Origin: Crenobacter luteus
GTDB taxonomy: Bacteria > Pseudomonadota > Gammaproteobacteria > Burkholderiales > Chromobacteriaceae
DNA length: 64,000 nucleotides
Reading direction: 5' to 3'
Assembly: GCF_004345725.1 (NCBI RefSeq)
Contig: NZ_SLXG01000007.1
Coordinates: 62,001-126,000, forward strand
The notes beneath the pieces are model-generated. The model was given only the letters and a program-made list of their open reading frames with translations, was not told the DNA's origin and did no database searches. Position numbers and translations under genes: made by a program. Positions 48,150-57,930 of the stretch are shown here, piece after piece; the first letter of the stretch is position 1, and each line of letters opens with the position of its first letter.

Positions 48150-49127
48150 TCAGGCGTTGCTGGCGCCGTGTTTGGCGACGAACGTGTCGCGGTATTCTTT
48201 CAGCGTGCTGCCTGTGCAGCACTGTTTGAGGTGGGCGAACAGGGCCTCGAGATCAGCGTACAGGCGCTCGATAGACGCCTCGTCGCGGAAGGTCGGGCTG
48301 CCGCCGGGCATGAATTCCGACGAGTGCAGCATGAATTCGACGTAGTCGTGGCCGGCGTCCAGCGCCTGGCGGGCGACGGCGATCATCTCCGCCGCGTTGC
48401 CGCCGCGCGGGCGCAGCCATTTCATCGAGCGCGGCTTGTGCTTGCCGCGCAGCCGGTTGACCCCCTGGCGCACCGCCTCGACCCAGTCCGGGTGCTTGGG
48501 CACGATCGTCATCGGCACCTGCAGCAGCGGCGAGTCGCCGGGACGCGCGATGTCGTCCGGGTCCATGAAGTAGGCCGTCGTCGGAAAGCGCCGGTAGTCG
48601 GTGCCGCCTTGGCCGGCCGGGTTGCCCATCGTGCGGCGCCAGTCGACGTGCGGGGTCACCGAGCAGTCGACCTGGTAGCCGTACTCGACCAGCAGCCGCG
48701 CGTAGCGCTCGTCGAAGGCCCAGCGGCCGGCGCGGTGGCTGACCATCTTCACCGCGAAGGTGTCCTCGAGCAGCTTGGTCATGAAGTCGACCTTGTCGCG
48801 CATCACCCGGTCCGGGTACTCGATCAGGTAGGGCTTGTGGCGGTCGTCGTCGGCGGTCAGCGCATGCAGCGGCGGGCTGTTCCACGCGTGCAGGTGCATG
48901 CCGATCTCGCCGCTGCCGCGCGCGATCACGTCGCGGCCGAAGGCCTGGAAGTGCGGGTCGACCGCCATCTCGTAGTTGGTCAGGTAGCACGGCTTGAAGC
49001 CGTGGTGTTCGCACAGTTGCTGGAAGCGCTCGAGGTAGCGGGCGTTGCGGGTGGTGACCTCGGGCGCGTGGCCCCAGAGGTTGTCGCCCTCGGTGTCGAT
49101 GGTGATCAGGAAGCTGGGACGGGTCAT
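48150..49127 (-). CDS. Polysaccharide deacetylase-like protein
   Basis: The 325-residue protein has an NodB/CE4-like fold with FLITIDTEGDNLWG (first metal aspartate region) and EIGMHLHAW (histidine pair). SHRAGRWAFDERYARLL is the arginine motif region, and EFMLHSSEFMPGG follows. It resembles WalW-type proteins of LPS clusters. It would remove an acetyl group from a sugar in the glycan; substrate unknown. The upstream gene stop is ten bases away. Confidence 0.8.
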   Translation of the reverse strand: MTRPSFLITIDTEGDNLWGHAPEVTTRNARYLERFQQLCEHHGFKPCYLTNYEMAVDPHFQAFGRDVIARGSGEIGMHLHAWNSPPLHALTADDDRHKPYLIEYPDRVMRDKVDFMTKLLEDTFAVKMVSHRAGRWAFDERYARLLVEYGYQVDCSVTPHVDWRRTMGNPAGQGGTDYRRFPTTAYFMDPDDIARPGDSPLLQVPMTIVPKHPDWVEAVRQGVNRLRGKHKPRSMKWLRPRGGNAAEMIAVARQALDAGHDYVEFMLHSSEFMPGGSPTFRDEASIERLYADLEALFAHLKQCCTGSTLKEYRDTFVAKHGASNA

Positions 49128-49137
49128 GGCGTCACTT

Positions 49138-50244
49138 TCAATCGTTTGCGTCGGCGAGGGCCAGGTAGCGGTCGACCACGGCGTCGAGCGCGAAGCGGTC
49201 GAGCGCGTCGTCGGCGATCGCCGGCGGGTCGGCGAGCACGGCGCGGATCGCGCCGGCCAGGCCCTCGGCGTTCAACGGCGCGAGACCGCGCGCGAGCTCG
49301 CCGCTCAGGATGGCCGCCGGGCCGAACGGACAGTCGGTGCTGACGACCGGCGTGCCGCAGGCCAGCGCCTCGACCAGCACGTTGCCGAAGCCCTCCGAGT
49401 CGGAGCTGAGCACCAGCGCGTCGGCGGCGCGCAGCCAGGGGTAGGGGTTGGCCGAGAAGCCGGCGAACACGACGCGCTCCTCGAGGCCCGCCGCCCGCGC
49501 CTGCGCGCGCAGCCGGTCGTGCTCCGCCGGCGGGCCGTCGCCGATCAGCGCCAGCCGGCCGGCGTAGCCGCTGAGGCGGACGGCGTCGAACAGCCGGTCG
49601 TGCCGCTTGACCGGGTGGAAGCGGCCGACGTGGACGAGAAAGGGCGTGCCGTCGAGCGGGCAGGGTTCGGCCGCGAGCGCGCGGATCGCGTCGAGGTCGA
49701 AGGGGTTGGGGATGGTCTCGACGCGCGCCGGCCGTGCGCCGGTCAGCGCGCGCAGCTCGTCGCCCAGGCCCGCCGACACCGTCACCCAGCGCCGCGCGTG
49801 GTAGGTGTGCGCGAGCTGGCGCCGCTTGCTCCAGCGCTTCAGGCCGCGTTTGCCCGCCAGCTGGGTGCCCGCCACCGCGCCGTGCAGGCACAGCCAGGCG
49901 TTGTCGAGCAGCCGGGCGGCGCGGACGATGCGGTCGGTCTTGGGCAGGATGGAGAAGGCGAGGTCGAAGCGGCGGCCGCCGCGCTCGGCCAACATCCACG
50001 CGTCGAGCTGGCGCGCGCGGCGGAGGATTTCGGTCTGGCGGCGCAGCGGGCCGCGGTAGGCGTCGACCAGCTTCACCAGCGCGACCCCCGGCGGCGTCGC
50101 GTAGGCCTGCGCGTCGCGCAGGGACAGCACCGTCACCGCGTGGCCGCGCCGCGCCATCGCCTCGGCCAGGGTCAGCGCGACCTTTTCCGCACCGCCGCCG
50201 GCGAGGCCGTCGATCACGAAGCCGATGTCGAGCCGGTGCGTCAT
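49138..50244 (-). CDS. GT4 family glycosyltransferase
   Basis: The 368-residue GT-B enzyme begins DIGFVIDGLAGGGAEKVAL. It has HVGRFHPVKRHDRL for the donor site and SSDSEGFGNVLVEALACGTPVV as the EX7E segment. It overlaps the heptosyltransferase-like gene by four bases (ATGA). Two DUS-like motifs are present (49448, 49984). The acceptor is likely the LPS core. Confidence 0.88.
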   Translation of the reverse strand: MTHRLDIGFVIDGLAGGGAEKVALTLAEAMARRGHAVTVLSLRDAQAYATPPGVALVKLVDAYRGPLRRQTEILRRARQLDAWMLAERGGRRFDLAFSILPKTDRIVRAARLLDNAWLCLHGAVAGTQLAGKRGLKRWSKRRQLAHTYHARRWVTVSAGLGDELRALTGARPARVETIPNPFDLDAIRALAAEPCPLDGTPFLVHVGRFHPVKRHDRLFDAVRLSGYAGRLALIGDGPPAEHDRLRAQARAAGLEERVVFAGFSANPYPWLRAADALVLSSDSEGFGNVLVEALACGTPVVSTDCPFGPAAILSGELARGLAPLNAEGLAGAIRAVLADPPAIADDALDRFALDAVVDRYLALADAND

Positions 50245-51317
50245 CGCGCGGGCTCCTCCGCCGCCAGCAGCGCCTGCGCCGCGTCGAGCACCGCGTCGAC
50301 CGGGATGTTCGACAGGTAGCGCTCGCTGGTGCCGGTGTCGACCGCATCCGGGTCGATCAGCGGGCCGTAGTCGGCGGCGTGGATCAGCGTATGGCGCGTC
50401 ATCCACGGTCGCCATTCGTTGACCTTGCTCGGGCCGAACAGCGCGACCGTATCGCGCCCCAAGGCTGCCGCCATGTGCATCGGCACCGAGTCGACGCCGA
50501 TGAACAGCCTGGCGCCGTCGATCAGCGCGGCCAGCGAGGTCAGCGTGAGCTGGCCGGCGAGCGAATGCACCCGCTCGGAGTCGACCCGGTCGAGAATCGA
50601 GCGGACCAGCGCCTCTTCCTGGGCGACCGGGGCGGCGGTGAGGACGACGTGCCAGCCCTTGTCGGCCAAGACCTGGACGACGGCGGCGAAGCGCTCGTCT
50701 TCCCAGCACTTGAAGAACCAGCGCGAGGCCGGGTGCACCGCGATATACGGCGTCGTCACGCCGAGTGCGTGCAGCTTGGCCTGAACGGTGAGCCGGTCCT
50801 GTTCGGAATAGGCCATCTTGCACCGCTTCGCCGCGACCGGAACGTCGAGCCCAAGCGGGGACAGCGCCAGCAGGTTCTGTTCGACGGTGTGAAGGGAGTC
50901 GCTGTCGGCCACCGGCGCGAGGGCGTCGAAGCAGCGCGCCCAGGTGCTGTTGCGACGCTTGGGATAGTCGAAGCCGATCGCGCGGCGCGGGCGGCTCCAG
51001 CGGGTCAGCAGGGCGCCGAGAGACTGGTCGGAGAGGTGGACGATCAGGTCGTAACGCTCGCGGCGTAATCGCGTCGCCAGCGCGGCGAGGTCGAACAGCC
51101 GCTTCAGTCCCTTGCGGCTGCGGTCTATCGTCCAGATCCGCATGTAGTCGCGATTGTGCTCGACGATGGGCCGGGTTTCCTTGTACAGCAGCAGGTCGAT
51201 CCGGCAATCCGGCGCGGCGGTCTTGAGCGCGCGCGCGACGGGGGTGCTGAGCAGCACGTCGCCATGGTGGCGCAGCTTGATCAGCAGGATTTTCTTCGCA
51301 TTCAGCACGGTTTTCAT
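50241..51317 (-). CDS. waaQ: LPS heptosyltransferase III-like (WaaQ family, GT9)
   Basis: The 358-residue inverting GT9 enzyme has ILLIKLRHHGDVLLSTPVA at the N-terminus. The nucleotide side carries VHPASRWFFKCWEDERFA and FIGVDSVPMHMAAALG, the latter close to the WaaQ/WaaC consensus. It adds a heptose branch to the inner core. Its ATG shares a base with the stop of the Mig-14-like gene. No DUS-like motif occurs between 50.0 and 53.5 kb. Confidence 0.87.
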   Translation of the reverse strand: MKTVLNAKKILLIKLRHHGDVLLSTPVARALKTAAPDCRIDLLLYKETRPIVEHNRDYMRIWTIDRSRKGLKRLFDLAALATRLRRERYDLIVHLSDQSLGALLTRWSRPRRAIGFDYPKRRNSTWARCFDALAPVADSDSLHTVEQNLLALSPLGLDVPVAAKRCKMAYSEQDRLTVQAKLHALGVTTPYIAVHPASRWFFKCWEDERFAAVVQVLADKGWHVVLTAAPVAQEEALVRSILDRVDSERVHSLAGQLTLTSLAALIDGARLFIGVDSVPMHMAAALGRDTVALFGPSKVNEWRPWMTRHTLIHAADYGPLIDPDAVDTGTSERYLSNIPVDAVLDAAQALLAAEEPAR

Positions 51318-52225
51318 TACCAGGTCAGAGTCCTGAGCAGTGGCACCTCCCCGCTCCAGTTTGCCTTGTAGGCGGCGGAATTGCGGCCGAAGGAGTAGCG
51401 CAGATCCAATTGTTTGGCTTCGGCTTCCTGGCGTGCCTGTTCGAGGTTCAGCCAGGTCAGGATGCTGCCGGCGGACCAGTCCCTGCCGATGGGGTCGACG
51501 CCGCTGTTGACGAACTCTACCGACAAATGCCGGCCGGAGGCGCAGGCCAGCAGCAACTGAAAGGCGCAAGGACGTTCGTTCATGTGCAGCACATGGCCAC
51601 GCAGGAAAGGGTGTAGCGCCTCGAACAGGGCCGGCATGGAGGCCGCGTGCGGATGCGGCCGCTCCCAGCGGCGCTGGAACAGCGCCAGATAGGTGTCGGC
51701 GAGCGCCGAGGGCGTGTGCTCGTCGATGCCCGTGACGCGGCCGCCGGCGTCGAGAAAATGCTTGAGCTCGTTCTTGCGCTTTTGCCGCGTGCGTCGCGAC
51801 GGGCCTTCCTGCCCGGCGCCCGCCAGGCACAGCGAACGGCCGCGGTTGCGGCCGCTCAGATTGAGAATCTGCCCCTCGTGAAGGACCGACAGGTGCTTGC
51901 CGCGCAGCCGAATGCTGGCGCGGAAGGTCGGGCTCAGCGGCAGGATGATCTCGGGCGTGCCGAAGTCGAGGCGCTCTTCCACGCCGAGTTTCGCCAACGC
52001 TTCCTTGTCGCCGGCGAGATACTCTCCCCAGACGGCGATGCAGCCGTCGAGTACGCCGTCCCTGCCGCGGTGGCCGAGGAAGCGGGTCTGCAAGCCGCAT
52101 TGACGGTCGATGAAGTCGAGAACGTCGGGGTGGGTGATGACGCTTCCGCCCCAGCGGTCGTAGGCGCAGCGGTATTCATCCTGGGCTAGTGGATACCAGC
52201 CAAGCGTGCGGAGCAGGCGAAGCAC
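51317..52225 (-). CDS. Mig-14 family protein (antimicrobial-peptide resistance)
   Basis: About 302 residues with a GNAT-like (FemAB-type) fold. Matches to what I know of the Mig-14 family are YDRWGGSVITHPDV near the start, RQKRKNELKHFL in the middle and AGSILTWLNLEQAR towards the end. Mig-14 supports resistance to cationic peptides in Salmonella and Pseudomonas. I chose GTG 52225 because the length then equals the family (about 300) and it lies after a TACAAT hexamer; ATG 52366 is the alternative. Coupled to waaQ. Confidence 0.75.
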   Translation of the reverse strand: MLRLLRTLGWYPLAQDEYRCAYDRWGGSVITHPDVLDFIDRQCGLQTRFLGHRGRDGVLDGCIAVWGEYLAGDKEALAKLGVEERLDFGTPEIILPLSPTFRASIRLRGKHLSVLHEGQILNLSGRNRGRSLCLAGAGQEGPSRRTRQKRKNELKHFLDAGGRVTGIDEHTPSALADTYLALFQRRWERPHPHAASMPALFEALHPFLRGHVLHMNERPCAFQLLLACASGRHLSVEFVNSGVDPIGRDWSAGSILTWLNLEQARQEAEAKQLDLRYSFGRNSAAYKANWSGEVPLLRTLTW

Positions 52226-52256
52226 AGATAGCGGCCGAAACAAGGGTGGGATGCGA

Positions 52257-52262
52257 ATTGTA
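52257..52262 (-). promoter_or_regulatory. Possible -10 element of the mig-14/waaQ block
   Basis: TACAAT on the minus strand, 32 bases before the GTG start of the Mig-14-like gene; no convincing -35 hexamer. The gap from here to 52381 shows no gene. Confidence 0.35.
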
Positions 52263-52355
52263 CCGCAGCTTCTGGTGTCGGGAAGACTGCGGCGGCGGGA
52301 AAGCGACAGGGGAATCAGGGAGGGGGCGGGAGCTGCCAGGTGCACCGACGCGACA

Positions 52356-52373
52356 AGGGGCCACAAGGCCCCT
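52356..52373 (-). terminator. Hairpin after the FimV-like gene, weak terminator
   Basis: AGGGGCC (52356-52362) pairs with GGCCCCT (52367-52373) across ACAA, nine bases after the stop on the minus strand. Only TTGT follows, so intrinsic termination is uncertain. Confidence 0.35.
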
Positions 52374-52381
52374 GTGCCGCT

Positions 52382-52774
52382 TCAGACGTGCACCTGCTGC
52401 TGGTAGAGCGGGTTGGCCGGGTCGAGCTCGCGGCCGGTCTGCTGGATCGTGTGCCACAGCTTGCGATCCTCGATGCGCGGGCAGACCTTGGCGGCGAGGC
52501 CGGAGTAGGCCTGGACGTTGCGCTGGTGGGAGTAGGCGCGCAGCAGGGTCAGTTGCGCGTCGAGGTTGTCCGGCTCGTCGTGGAGTGCGTCCTTGAGCAC
52601 GCGCACCGCGTCGTCGATGCGGCCGTAGGCGAGGAAGACCTCAGCTTCGCCGACCGGGTCGATGCCGCGTTCGCGCGGCTTGACGTAGCGCGCCGCCTTC
52701 CAGCCGCGGCGTGCGGTGAAGTAGATCACCATCAGCAGGAGGCTGCAGCCGAACGCGGACAAGAAAAGACTCAT
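52382..52774 (-). CDS. Membrane-anchored TPR protein resembling the FimV C-terminal domain
   Basis: The 130-residue protein has one N-terminal membrane helix (about 3-20) and a short basic linker. TPR-like helices follow with AEVFLAYGRIDDAVRVLKDAL and LDAQLTLLRAYSHQ, ending ELDPANPLY. This mirrors the last domain of FimV/TspA but lacks the LysM and long acidic parts of FimV. FimV helps type IV pilus assembly, and the pil cluster lies four kilobases upstream. AAGGGAG before the ATG is strong. It could be a general TPR scaffold instead. Confidence 0.65.
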   Translation of the reverse strand: MSLFLSAFGCSLLLMVIYFTARRGWKAARYVKPRERGIDPVGEAEVFLAYGRIDDAVRVLKDALHDEPDNLDAQLTLLRAYSHQRNVQAYSGLAAKVCPRIEDRKLWHTIQQTGRELDPANPLYQQQVHV

Positions 52775-52949
52775 TCCCCACTCCCTTATTGGTCGTTATG
52801 TTGTGTCGACGATTATTGGGAGTCCGGCAGGGAGCGGCAATCCGTAAAAATGCGTAATTTCCGGGGCGAAACCGGGCAAAACCCATGCTCACAACATGTG
52901 TATGCGGGCGGCAAGGCAAATCCTGCCCGGCAGCACGCCGGCAAGCGCG

Positions 52950-54050
52950 TCAATAGGCGGTGTCGCGCCGGATGTAGGGGCCCGCGAGGACGCGCTGCAG
53001 CGCCTCGGAGGCGACGTCGTCGACGATGGCGGCCTGGCCGAGCGCCTTGAGCAGCACGAAGCGCAGCCTGCCGGATTCGACCTTCTTGTCGTGGCTCATG
53101 TGCTCGAGCCAGGCGTCGACGCCGAGGTCGGGCGCGCGGGTCGGCAGACCGGCCGCCGCGATCAGCCGCTCGGTGCGCGCGAGCGCCGCCGCGTCGATCC
53201 AGCCCAGCTCGTGCGACAGCGCCGCCGCCAGCATCATGCCTGCGCCGACCGCTTCGCCGTGCAGCCAGGCGCCGAAGCCGAGGCCGGCCTCGATCGCGTG
53301 GCCGAAGGTGTGGCCGAGGTTCAGCAGCGCGCGCACGCCGCTTTCCTTCTCGTCCTGGCCGACGATGTCGGCCTTCATCTCGCAGGAGCGGCGCACCGCG
53401 TGGGCGAGCGCGTCGTGGTCGCGCGCGACGAGGCGGGCCATGTTGGCCTCGAGCCAGGCGAGGAAATCGGCGTCGCCCAAAAGGCCATACTTGATGACCT
53501 CGGCCAACCCGGCCGACAGTTCGCGCTGCGGCAGCGTGTCGAGCAGCGTCATGTCGGCGATCACCGCGCGCGGCTGGTAGAAGGCGCCGATCATGTTCTT
53601 GCCCTTGGGGTGGTTGATCGCGGTCTTGCCGCCGACCGACGAATCGACCTGCGCCAGGAGCGTGGTCGGCACCTGGATGAACGGTGCGCCGCGCTGGTAG
53701 CAGGCGGCGGCGAAGCCGGTCATGTCGCCGATCACGCCGCCGCCCAAGGCGATCAGCGTCGTCTTGCGTTCGGCGCGCGAGCTCAGCAGCGCGTCGAAGA
53801 TCAGGTTCAGCGTGTCCCAGGTCTTGTGCGCCTCGCCGTCGGGCAGCACGATCGGCAGCACGGCGACGCCGGCCGCCTCGAGCGCGCCCTGCAGGCGCGC
53901 GAGATAGAGCGGCGCGACGGTAGTGTTGGTGACGATGGCGACCTTGCGTTGCAGCAGGTGCGGCAGGATCAGGTTTGCGTCGTCGAGCAGGTCGCGGCCG
54001 ATGTGGATAGGGTAGCGGGTGTCGGGCAGGCTAAGGTCGAGGGTGATCAT
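52950..54050 (-). CDS. aroB: 3-dehydroquinate synthase
   Basis: The 366-residue enzyme has the NAD-binding motif [35 protein letters not shown], and metal ligands in [12 protein letters not shown]. It makes 3-dehydroquinate in the shikimate path. It overlaps aroK by four bases. The aroKB tail of the pil operon is a widely conserved arrangement. The 175-base gap beyond its stop shows only the promoter side of the FimV-like gene. Confidence 0.96.
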   Translation of the reverse strand: MITLDLSLPDTRYPIHIGRDLLDDANLILPHLLQRKVAIVTNTTVAPLYLARLQGALEAAGVAVLPIVLPDGEAHKTWDTLNLIFDALLSSRAERKTTLIALGGGVIGDMTGFAAACYQRGAPFIQVPTTLLAQVDSSVGGKTAINHPKGKNMIGAFYQPRAVIADMTLLDTLPQRELSAGLAEVIKYGLLGDADFLAWLEANMARLVARDHDALAHAVRRSCEMKADIVGQDEKESGVRALLNLGHTFGHAIEAGLGFGAWLHGEAVGAGMMLAAALSHELGWIDAAALARTERLIAAAGLPTRAPDLGVDAWLEHMSHDKKVESGRLRFVLLKALGQAAIVDDVASEALQRVLAGPYIRRDTAY

Positions 54051-54592
54051 GGGGCGTATCCGGCGTGGCCGTTCAGATGGGCGGCCAGCGCGTGTTCGAG
54101 GTCGAGAATCAGCTGGTTGACGTTCTGCTGCGAGGTGTCGACGACGAGGTCGGCGACTTCGCGGTACAGCGGGTCGCGTTCGTTGAACAGCGCCTCGAGC
54201 TTGGCGCGCGGGTCGGCGGTCTGCAGCAGCGGGCGGTTCTTGTCGTGCTGGGTGCGCGCCAGCAGGTCGTCGATGCCGGCGCGCAGGTAGATGACCGTGC
54301 CGTGCCGGCGCAGCACCTGCCGGTTCTCCGCGCGCAGCACGGCGCCGCCGCCGGTGGCCAGCACGATGTCGTCGAGCCGCGCGAGGTCGGCGATCACGGC
54401 GGCCTCGCGGTCGCGGAAACGCGCCTCGCCCTCGATCTCGAAGATCGTCGCGATGCGCACCCCGGTGCGCGCCTCGACTTCGTGGTCGGAGTCGTAGAAG
54501 GTCTTGCCGGTCCGTCGCGCGAGGGCTCGGCCAACGGTGGTCTTGCCGGCGCCCATCAGCCCGACCAGAAAGAGATTGCCTGCCAGTTTCAT
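54047..54592 (-). CDS. aroK: Shikimate kinase
   Basis: The 181-residue kinase has a P-loop GLMGAGKTT, the shikimate-binding [16 protein letters not shown] and the lid arginine in KNRPLL. I chose MKLAGN (54592); in-frame ATG 54601 and TTG 54610 are possible. A DUS-like motif at 54526 is read in an unusual frame (Val-Gly-Arg). pilQ lies 49 bases upstream. Confidence 0.95.
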   Translation of the reverse strand: MKLAGNLFLVGLMGAGKTTVGRALARRTGKTFYDSDHEVEARTGVRIATIFEIEGEARFRDREAAVIADLARLDDIVLATGGGAVLRAENRQVLRRHGTVIYLRAGIDDLLARTQHDKNRPLLQTADPRAKLEALFNERDPLYREVADLVVDTSQQNVNQLILDLEHALAAHLNGHAGYAP

Positions 54593-54641
54593 GACCGGCA
54601 TTGTACCCAAGAACCCCGCCGCGGCGCGAGCACGGGCGGGA

Positions 54642-56783
54642 TCAGCGCACGCTGGCGAGCGAGGAGAGGTTGTCGACGGTGCGCGGCGTGATGAAGACCA
54701 GCAGTTCGCGGCGGTTCTTGCGCGCCTGCTTGTTCTTGAACAGGTAGCCGAGCACCGGAATGTCGCCGAGCAGCGGCACCTTGTTCTCGACCTCGCCCTC
54801 GTCCTGCACGAAGATGCCGCCGATCACCACCGTGCCGCCGTTCTCGACCAGCACCTGGGTCTGGATCTTCTTGGTGTCGACCGCCGGCGTACTGCCGACC
54901 ACCAGCTTGGTGCTCGGCGTGTCCTTGTTGACCTGCAGATCCATGATGACGTTGCCGTCCGGCGTGATCTGCGGCTTGACCTTGAGGCTGAGCACCGCCT
55001 TCTTGAACGCGATATTGGTCGCGCCGCTCGAGGTCGCCTCCTGGTACGGGATCTCGGTCCCTTCCTCGATGTGGGCCTCGGTGCGGTCCGAGGTCAGGAT
55101 GCGCGGGCTGGAGATGATCTTGCCCTTGTCCTCGGCCTGCATCGCCGACAGTTCGAGCCCGAGGATGCCGCCGGCGACCTTGCCGAGGATGGCGACGCTG
55201 GGGGCGTTGCTGACCTTGGCCGGCAGGTTCACGTTGGGGGTGACGTCGATCGAGCCCGCCGCGCCGTTGGCGACGTTCCAGTTGTTGATCGCGCCGTTGG
55301 CGCTCCCCCTTTCGCCGATTACGTTGGCGAGCGAGTACTGGCCCGCCTTGACCTTCGTGAAACCGATTCGTGCGCCCAGGTCGCGCTGGAAATTGTCGTT
55401 CGCCTCGACGATGCGCGCCTCGATCAGCACCTGGCGCTGCGCGATGTCCAGCTGTTCGACCAGGTTGCGCACCTTGTCGATCACCGTCGGCGTGTCGTTG
55501 ATGATCAGCGTGTTGGTCTTGGGGTCGAGCAGGGCGCTGCCGCGCTCGCTGAGGATGGTCTGGCGGCGGGCGCCTGCCCCGCTGCCGCTTTCCATGTCGA
55601 GCACCTGCTTGAAGTCCTCGACGCTCTTGTAGCGCAGCACGAAGGTTTCGGAGCGGATCGGCTCCAGCACCTCGAGCTGCTTGCGCGCCTCGAGCGCCTG
55701 CTTGTCGCGCTCGAGCAGCTCCTGGCGCGGCGCGATGTGGATCACGTTGCCGGTGCGGCGCATGTCGAGGCCCTTGGCCTGCATGATCAGGTCGAGCGCC
55801 TGGTCCCACGGCACGTCCTTGAGCCTGAGCGTGATCGAGCCGCTGACCGAGTCGCTGGTGATGATGTTCAGGCCGGTGAATTCGGCGATCACCTGCAACA
55901 CGGTGCGCACTTCGATGTTCTGGAAATTCAGCGACAGCTTGTCGCCCTTGTACGCCGTCTTGCCCTGACCCTCGCCGACCTTCGCGGCGGCAGCCTGTTC
56001 CTGGCTTTGCCGCTTGACCTCGACGACCAGCCGGCGCTCGGTCTGGTAGGAGGCGAAGTCCCAGTCGCCGGCCGGCTCGATCACGACGCGGCCGTTGCGC
56101 CCCTGGTTGAAGGCGTCGATCCGGCGCACCGGCGTCGCGAAGTCGCCGACGTCGAGCTTGCGCGTCTGGCTGCGCGGCAGCGCGAGGCCCGGCAGTTCGA
56201 CCACCACGGTGTTGCCGACGCGCCTGACGTCGGCGGTGCTGCCGCTGCCGGGCAGCGTGATCTCGACGCGGCCTTCGCCGGCGGCGCCGCGGCGGAAGTC
56301 GATCGCGACGTCGGCGGCGGGTGCGGCCGGCGCGCCGTTGGCCGAGGCGGGCGGGCGGGCGCCCTGTTCGACCGGCGTCGCCGCCTGGCTGGTCGCCGCC
56401 GGGTCGCTGTTGAGCCGGATCGACAGGCGGTTGCCGTCGACCTGCGTGGAGTAGGCCGCGTTGCGCGTCAGGTTCAGCACCAGGCGGGCGCGGTTGCCGG
56501 CCTGGACGGCGGCGGCCGAGCGGACGAGCGGGTTGTCGAGCTCGACGAGCGGGCGGGCCAGCCTGACCCCGGTGCCGGCGAAGTCGAAGGCGATGCGCGG
56601 CGGGTTGGCCATCGCGAAGCTGTTGGGCGTGGGGGCGGGGCCGTCGAAGCTGACCTGCAGCACATGCTCGGTGCCGCTGGCGCGGGAGACGCGGATGTCG
56701 GTGATCGCGGCGCCGTGCGCCAGCGCCCAGACCAGCGACAGGCCGACGCCGGAAAGCAGTTTGACCGTGTAGTTCTTGTGCAT
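54642..56783 (-). CDS. pilQ: Type IV pilus secretin PilQ
   Basis: The 713-residue outer-membrane secretin has a signal peptide (cleavage near AHG), two AMIN-type domains (about 30-250), the secretin N0/N1 domains ([18 protein letters not shown]) and the C-terminal secretin core with [14 protein letters not shown]. It forms the gated pore for the pilus and, in competent species, for incoming DNA. It lies two bases from pilP. A DUS-like motif at 56338 is read Ser-Ala-Asn. Confidence 0.96.
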   Translation of the reverse strand: MHKNYTVKLLSGVGLSLVWALAHGAAITDIRVSRASGTEHVLQVSFDGPAPTPNSFAMANPPRIAFDFAGTGVRLARPLVELDNPLVRSAAAVQAGNRARLVLNLTRNAAYSTQVDGNRLSIRLNSDPAATSQAATPVEQGARPPASANGAPAAPAADVAIDFRRGAAGEGRVEITLPGSGSTADVRRVGNTVVVELPGLALPRSQTRKLDVGDFATPVRRIDAFNQGRNGRVVIEPAGDWDFASYQTERRLVVEVKRQSQEQAAAAKVGEGQGKTAYKGDKLSLNFQNIEVRTVLQVIAEFTGLNIITSDSVSGSITLRLKDVPWDQALDLIMQAKGLDMRRTGNVIHIAPRQELLERDKQALEARKQLEVLEPIRSETFVLRYKSVEDFKQVLDMESGSGAGARRQTILSERGSALLDPKTNTLIINDTPTVIDKVRNLVEQLDIAQRQVLIEARIVEANDNFQRDLGARIGFTKVKAGQYSLANVIGERGSANGAINNWNVANGAAGSIDVTPNVNLPAKVSNAPSVAILGKVAGGILGLELSAMQAEDKGKIISSPRILTSDRTEAHIEEGTEIPYQEATSSGATNIAFKKAVLSLKVKPQITPDGNVIMDLQVNKDTPSTKLVVGSTPAVDTKKIQTQVLVENGGTVVIGGIFVQDEGEVENKVPLLGDIPVLGYLFKNKQARKNRRELLVFITPRTVDNLSSLASVR

Positions 56784-56785
56784 TG

Positions 56786-57319
56786 TTATTTCTGCCCTTG
56801 TTCTTCCAGATGCAGGCTGGTGCTGCGCTGGACCCATTCTCCGTTGAGGTCCTCGACGGTTTCGTTCAACTGGACTTCGCTTTCCGAGACGCGCTTGACC
56901 TGGCCGAAGTTCGGGCCCACGAAGTTGCCCGGCGCGACCCGGTAGACGGTGTTGTCCGGCGTCTGGATCAGGCCGTAGGTCACGCCGCCACGCCTGAGCG
57001 TGCCGACCAGCTTGAGCTTGTCCAGGTCGAAGTTTTCCAGCGCCTCGCGCGGACGTTCGAAGTCCGGCGCGTTGGCGCTGCGCTGCCGCTTGGCGACCGC
57101 CAGTTTCTGCTCGTCGAAGGGGGCGAGCGCGCCGAAGCCGTCGTAGACGGCCGGCTGGTAGGGTTGCACCCGGGGCAGCGGCTCGACCTGGCCGGTCAGA
57201 CCTTGTCCGGCCTGGGTCATCCAGGCGTCCAGGTCGTCGTTGTCGCCGCCCGCGCAGCCCGCCAGGAGGGCGGCCAGCAGCAGGGTCGCGAAGCGTGTTT
57301 TCATCGGCGTCTTCATCAT
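56786..57319 (-). CDS. pilP: Type IV pilus inner-membrane lipoprotein PilP
   Basis: The 177-residue lipoprotein has the lipobox LLAGC and a C-terminal beta-domain with LKLVGTLRRGG and VAPGNFVGPNFG. It links the PilMNO platform to PilQ. The first of three nearby ATGs (57319) overlaps the pilO stop (ATGA); 57316 or 57304 would also keep the signal. Confidence 0.94.
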   Translation of the reverse strand: MMKTPMKTRFATLLLAALLAGCAGGDNDDLDAWMTQAGQGLTGQVEPLPRVQPYQPAVYDGFGALAPFDEQKLAVAKRQRSANAPDFERPREALENFDLDKLKLVGTLRRGGVTYGLIQTPDNTVYRVAPGNFVGPNFGQVKRVSESEVQLNETVEDLNGEWVQRSTSLHLEEQGQK

Positions 57320-57930
57320 TGCGGAGGCGGGTTCTGGGCGGCGATTTCCTGCGGTTCGAGCGCGCGGTAGGTCTTGGCGACGGCCTGCATCGACAGACGG
57401 TGCTCCTTGCCGGCGATCGGCGTGAGCACGATGTTGTTCAGCGTCACGATGCGCGACAGTTGGCCGACGTCGCTGGCGAAGGCCGCCAGCTCGTCGTAGC
57501 TGCCGGACAGGCGGATGTCGATCGGCAGCTCGGCCATCTCGGGCGACTTGATCTCGGTGCCGGGCCGGAACAGCTCGAACTGCAGGCCGCGGCCGATGCC
57601 GGCCTGGTTGATCTCGGTCAGCAGCGATTCCATTTCGGAGCGGGTCGGCAATTGCTTGATCAGCGCGCCGAACGACTGCTGGATCTCCTTGAGCTGCGCC
57701 TCGAGCGCCGCCTGGTTGATCGCCTGCCGCTTCTTGTCGACGAAGCTCTGCTTGAGCGTCTCCTCCTGCTGGCGGCCGGCCTCGAGGCGGTCGAGCTGGT
57801 CGCCGAGCACCAGGTAGTAGCCGAGCAGGAAAATCAGCAGCGCGATAGCGGCGAGCGCGCCGAGCTGGGCCGGCAGCGGCCAGTTCGGCAGGTCTTTCGG
57901 GTCGAGGTTGCGGATGTCGTCGTAGGTCAT
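57316..57930 (-). CDS. pilO: Type IV pilus alignment protein PilO
   Basis: The 204-residue protein has one membrane helix (about 25-45), a coiled-coil stretch (about 50-90) and a ferredoxin-like periplasmic domain (about 100-195). It pairs with PilN in the alignment subcomplex. It overlaps both pilN and pilP by four bases. Confidence 0.94.
   Translation of the reverse strand: MTYDDIRNLDPKDLPNWPLPAQLGALAAIALLIFLLGYYLVLGDQLDRLEAGRQQEETLKQSFVDKKRQAINQAALEAQLKEIQQSFGALIKQLPTRSEMESLLTEINQAGIGRGLQFELFRPGTEIKSPEMAELPIDIRLSGSYDELAAFASDVGQLSRIVTLNNIVLTPIAGKEHRLSMQAVAKTYRALEPQEIAAQNPPPQ

Noticed and set aside
52226-52366. N-terminal extension of the Mig-14-like protein to ATG 52366
   Set aside because: Extra residues are low complexity and proline/serine-rich, the family length is matched from GTG 52225, and a TACAAT element lies between.
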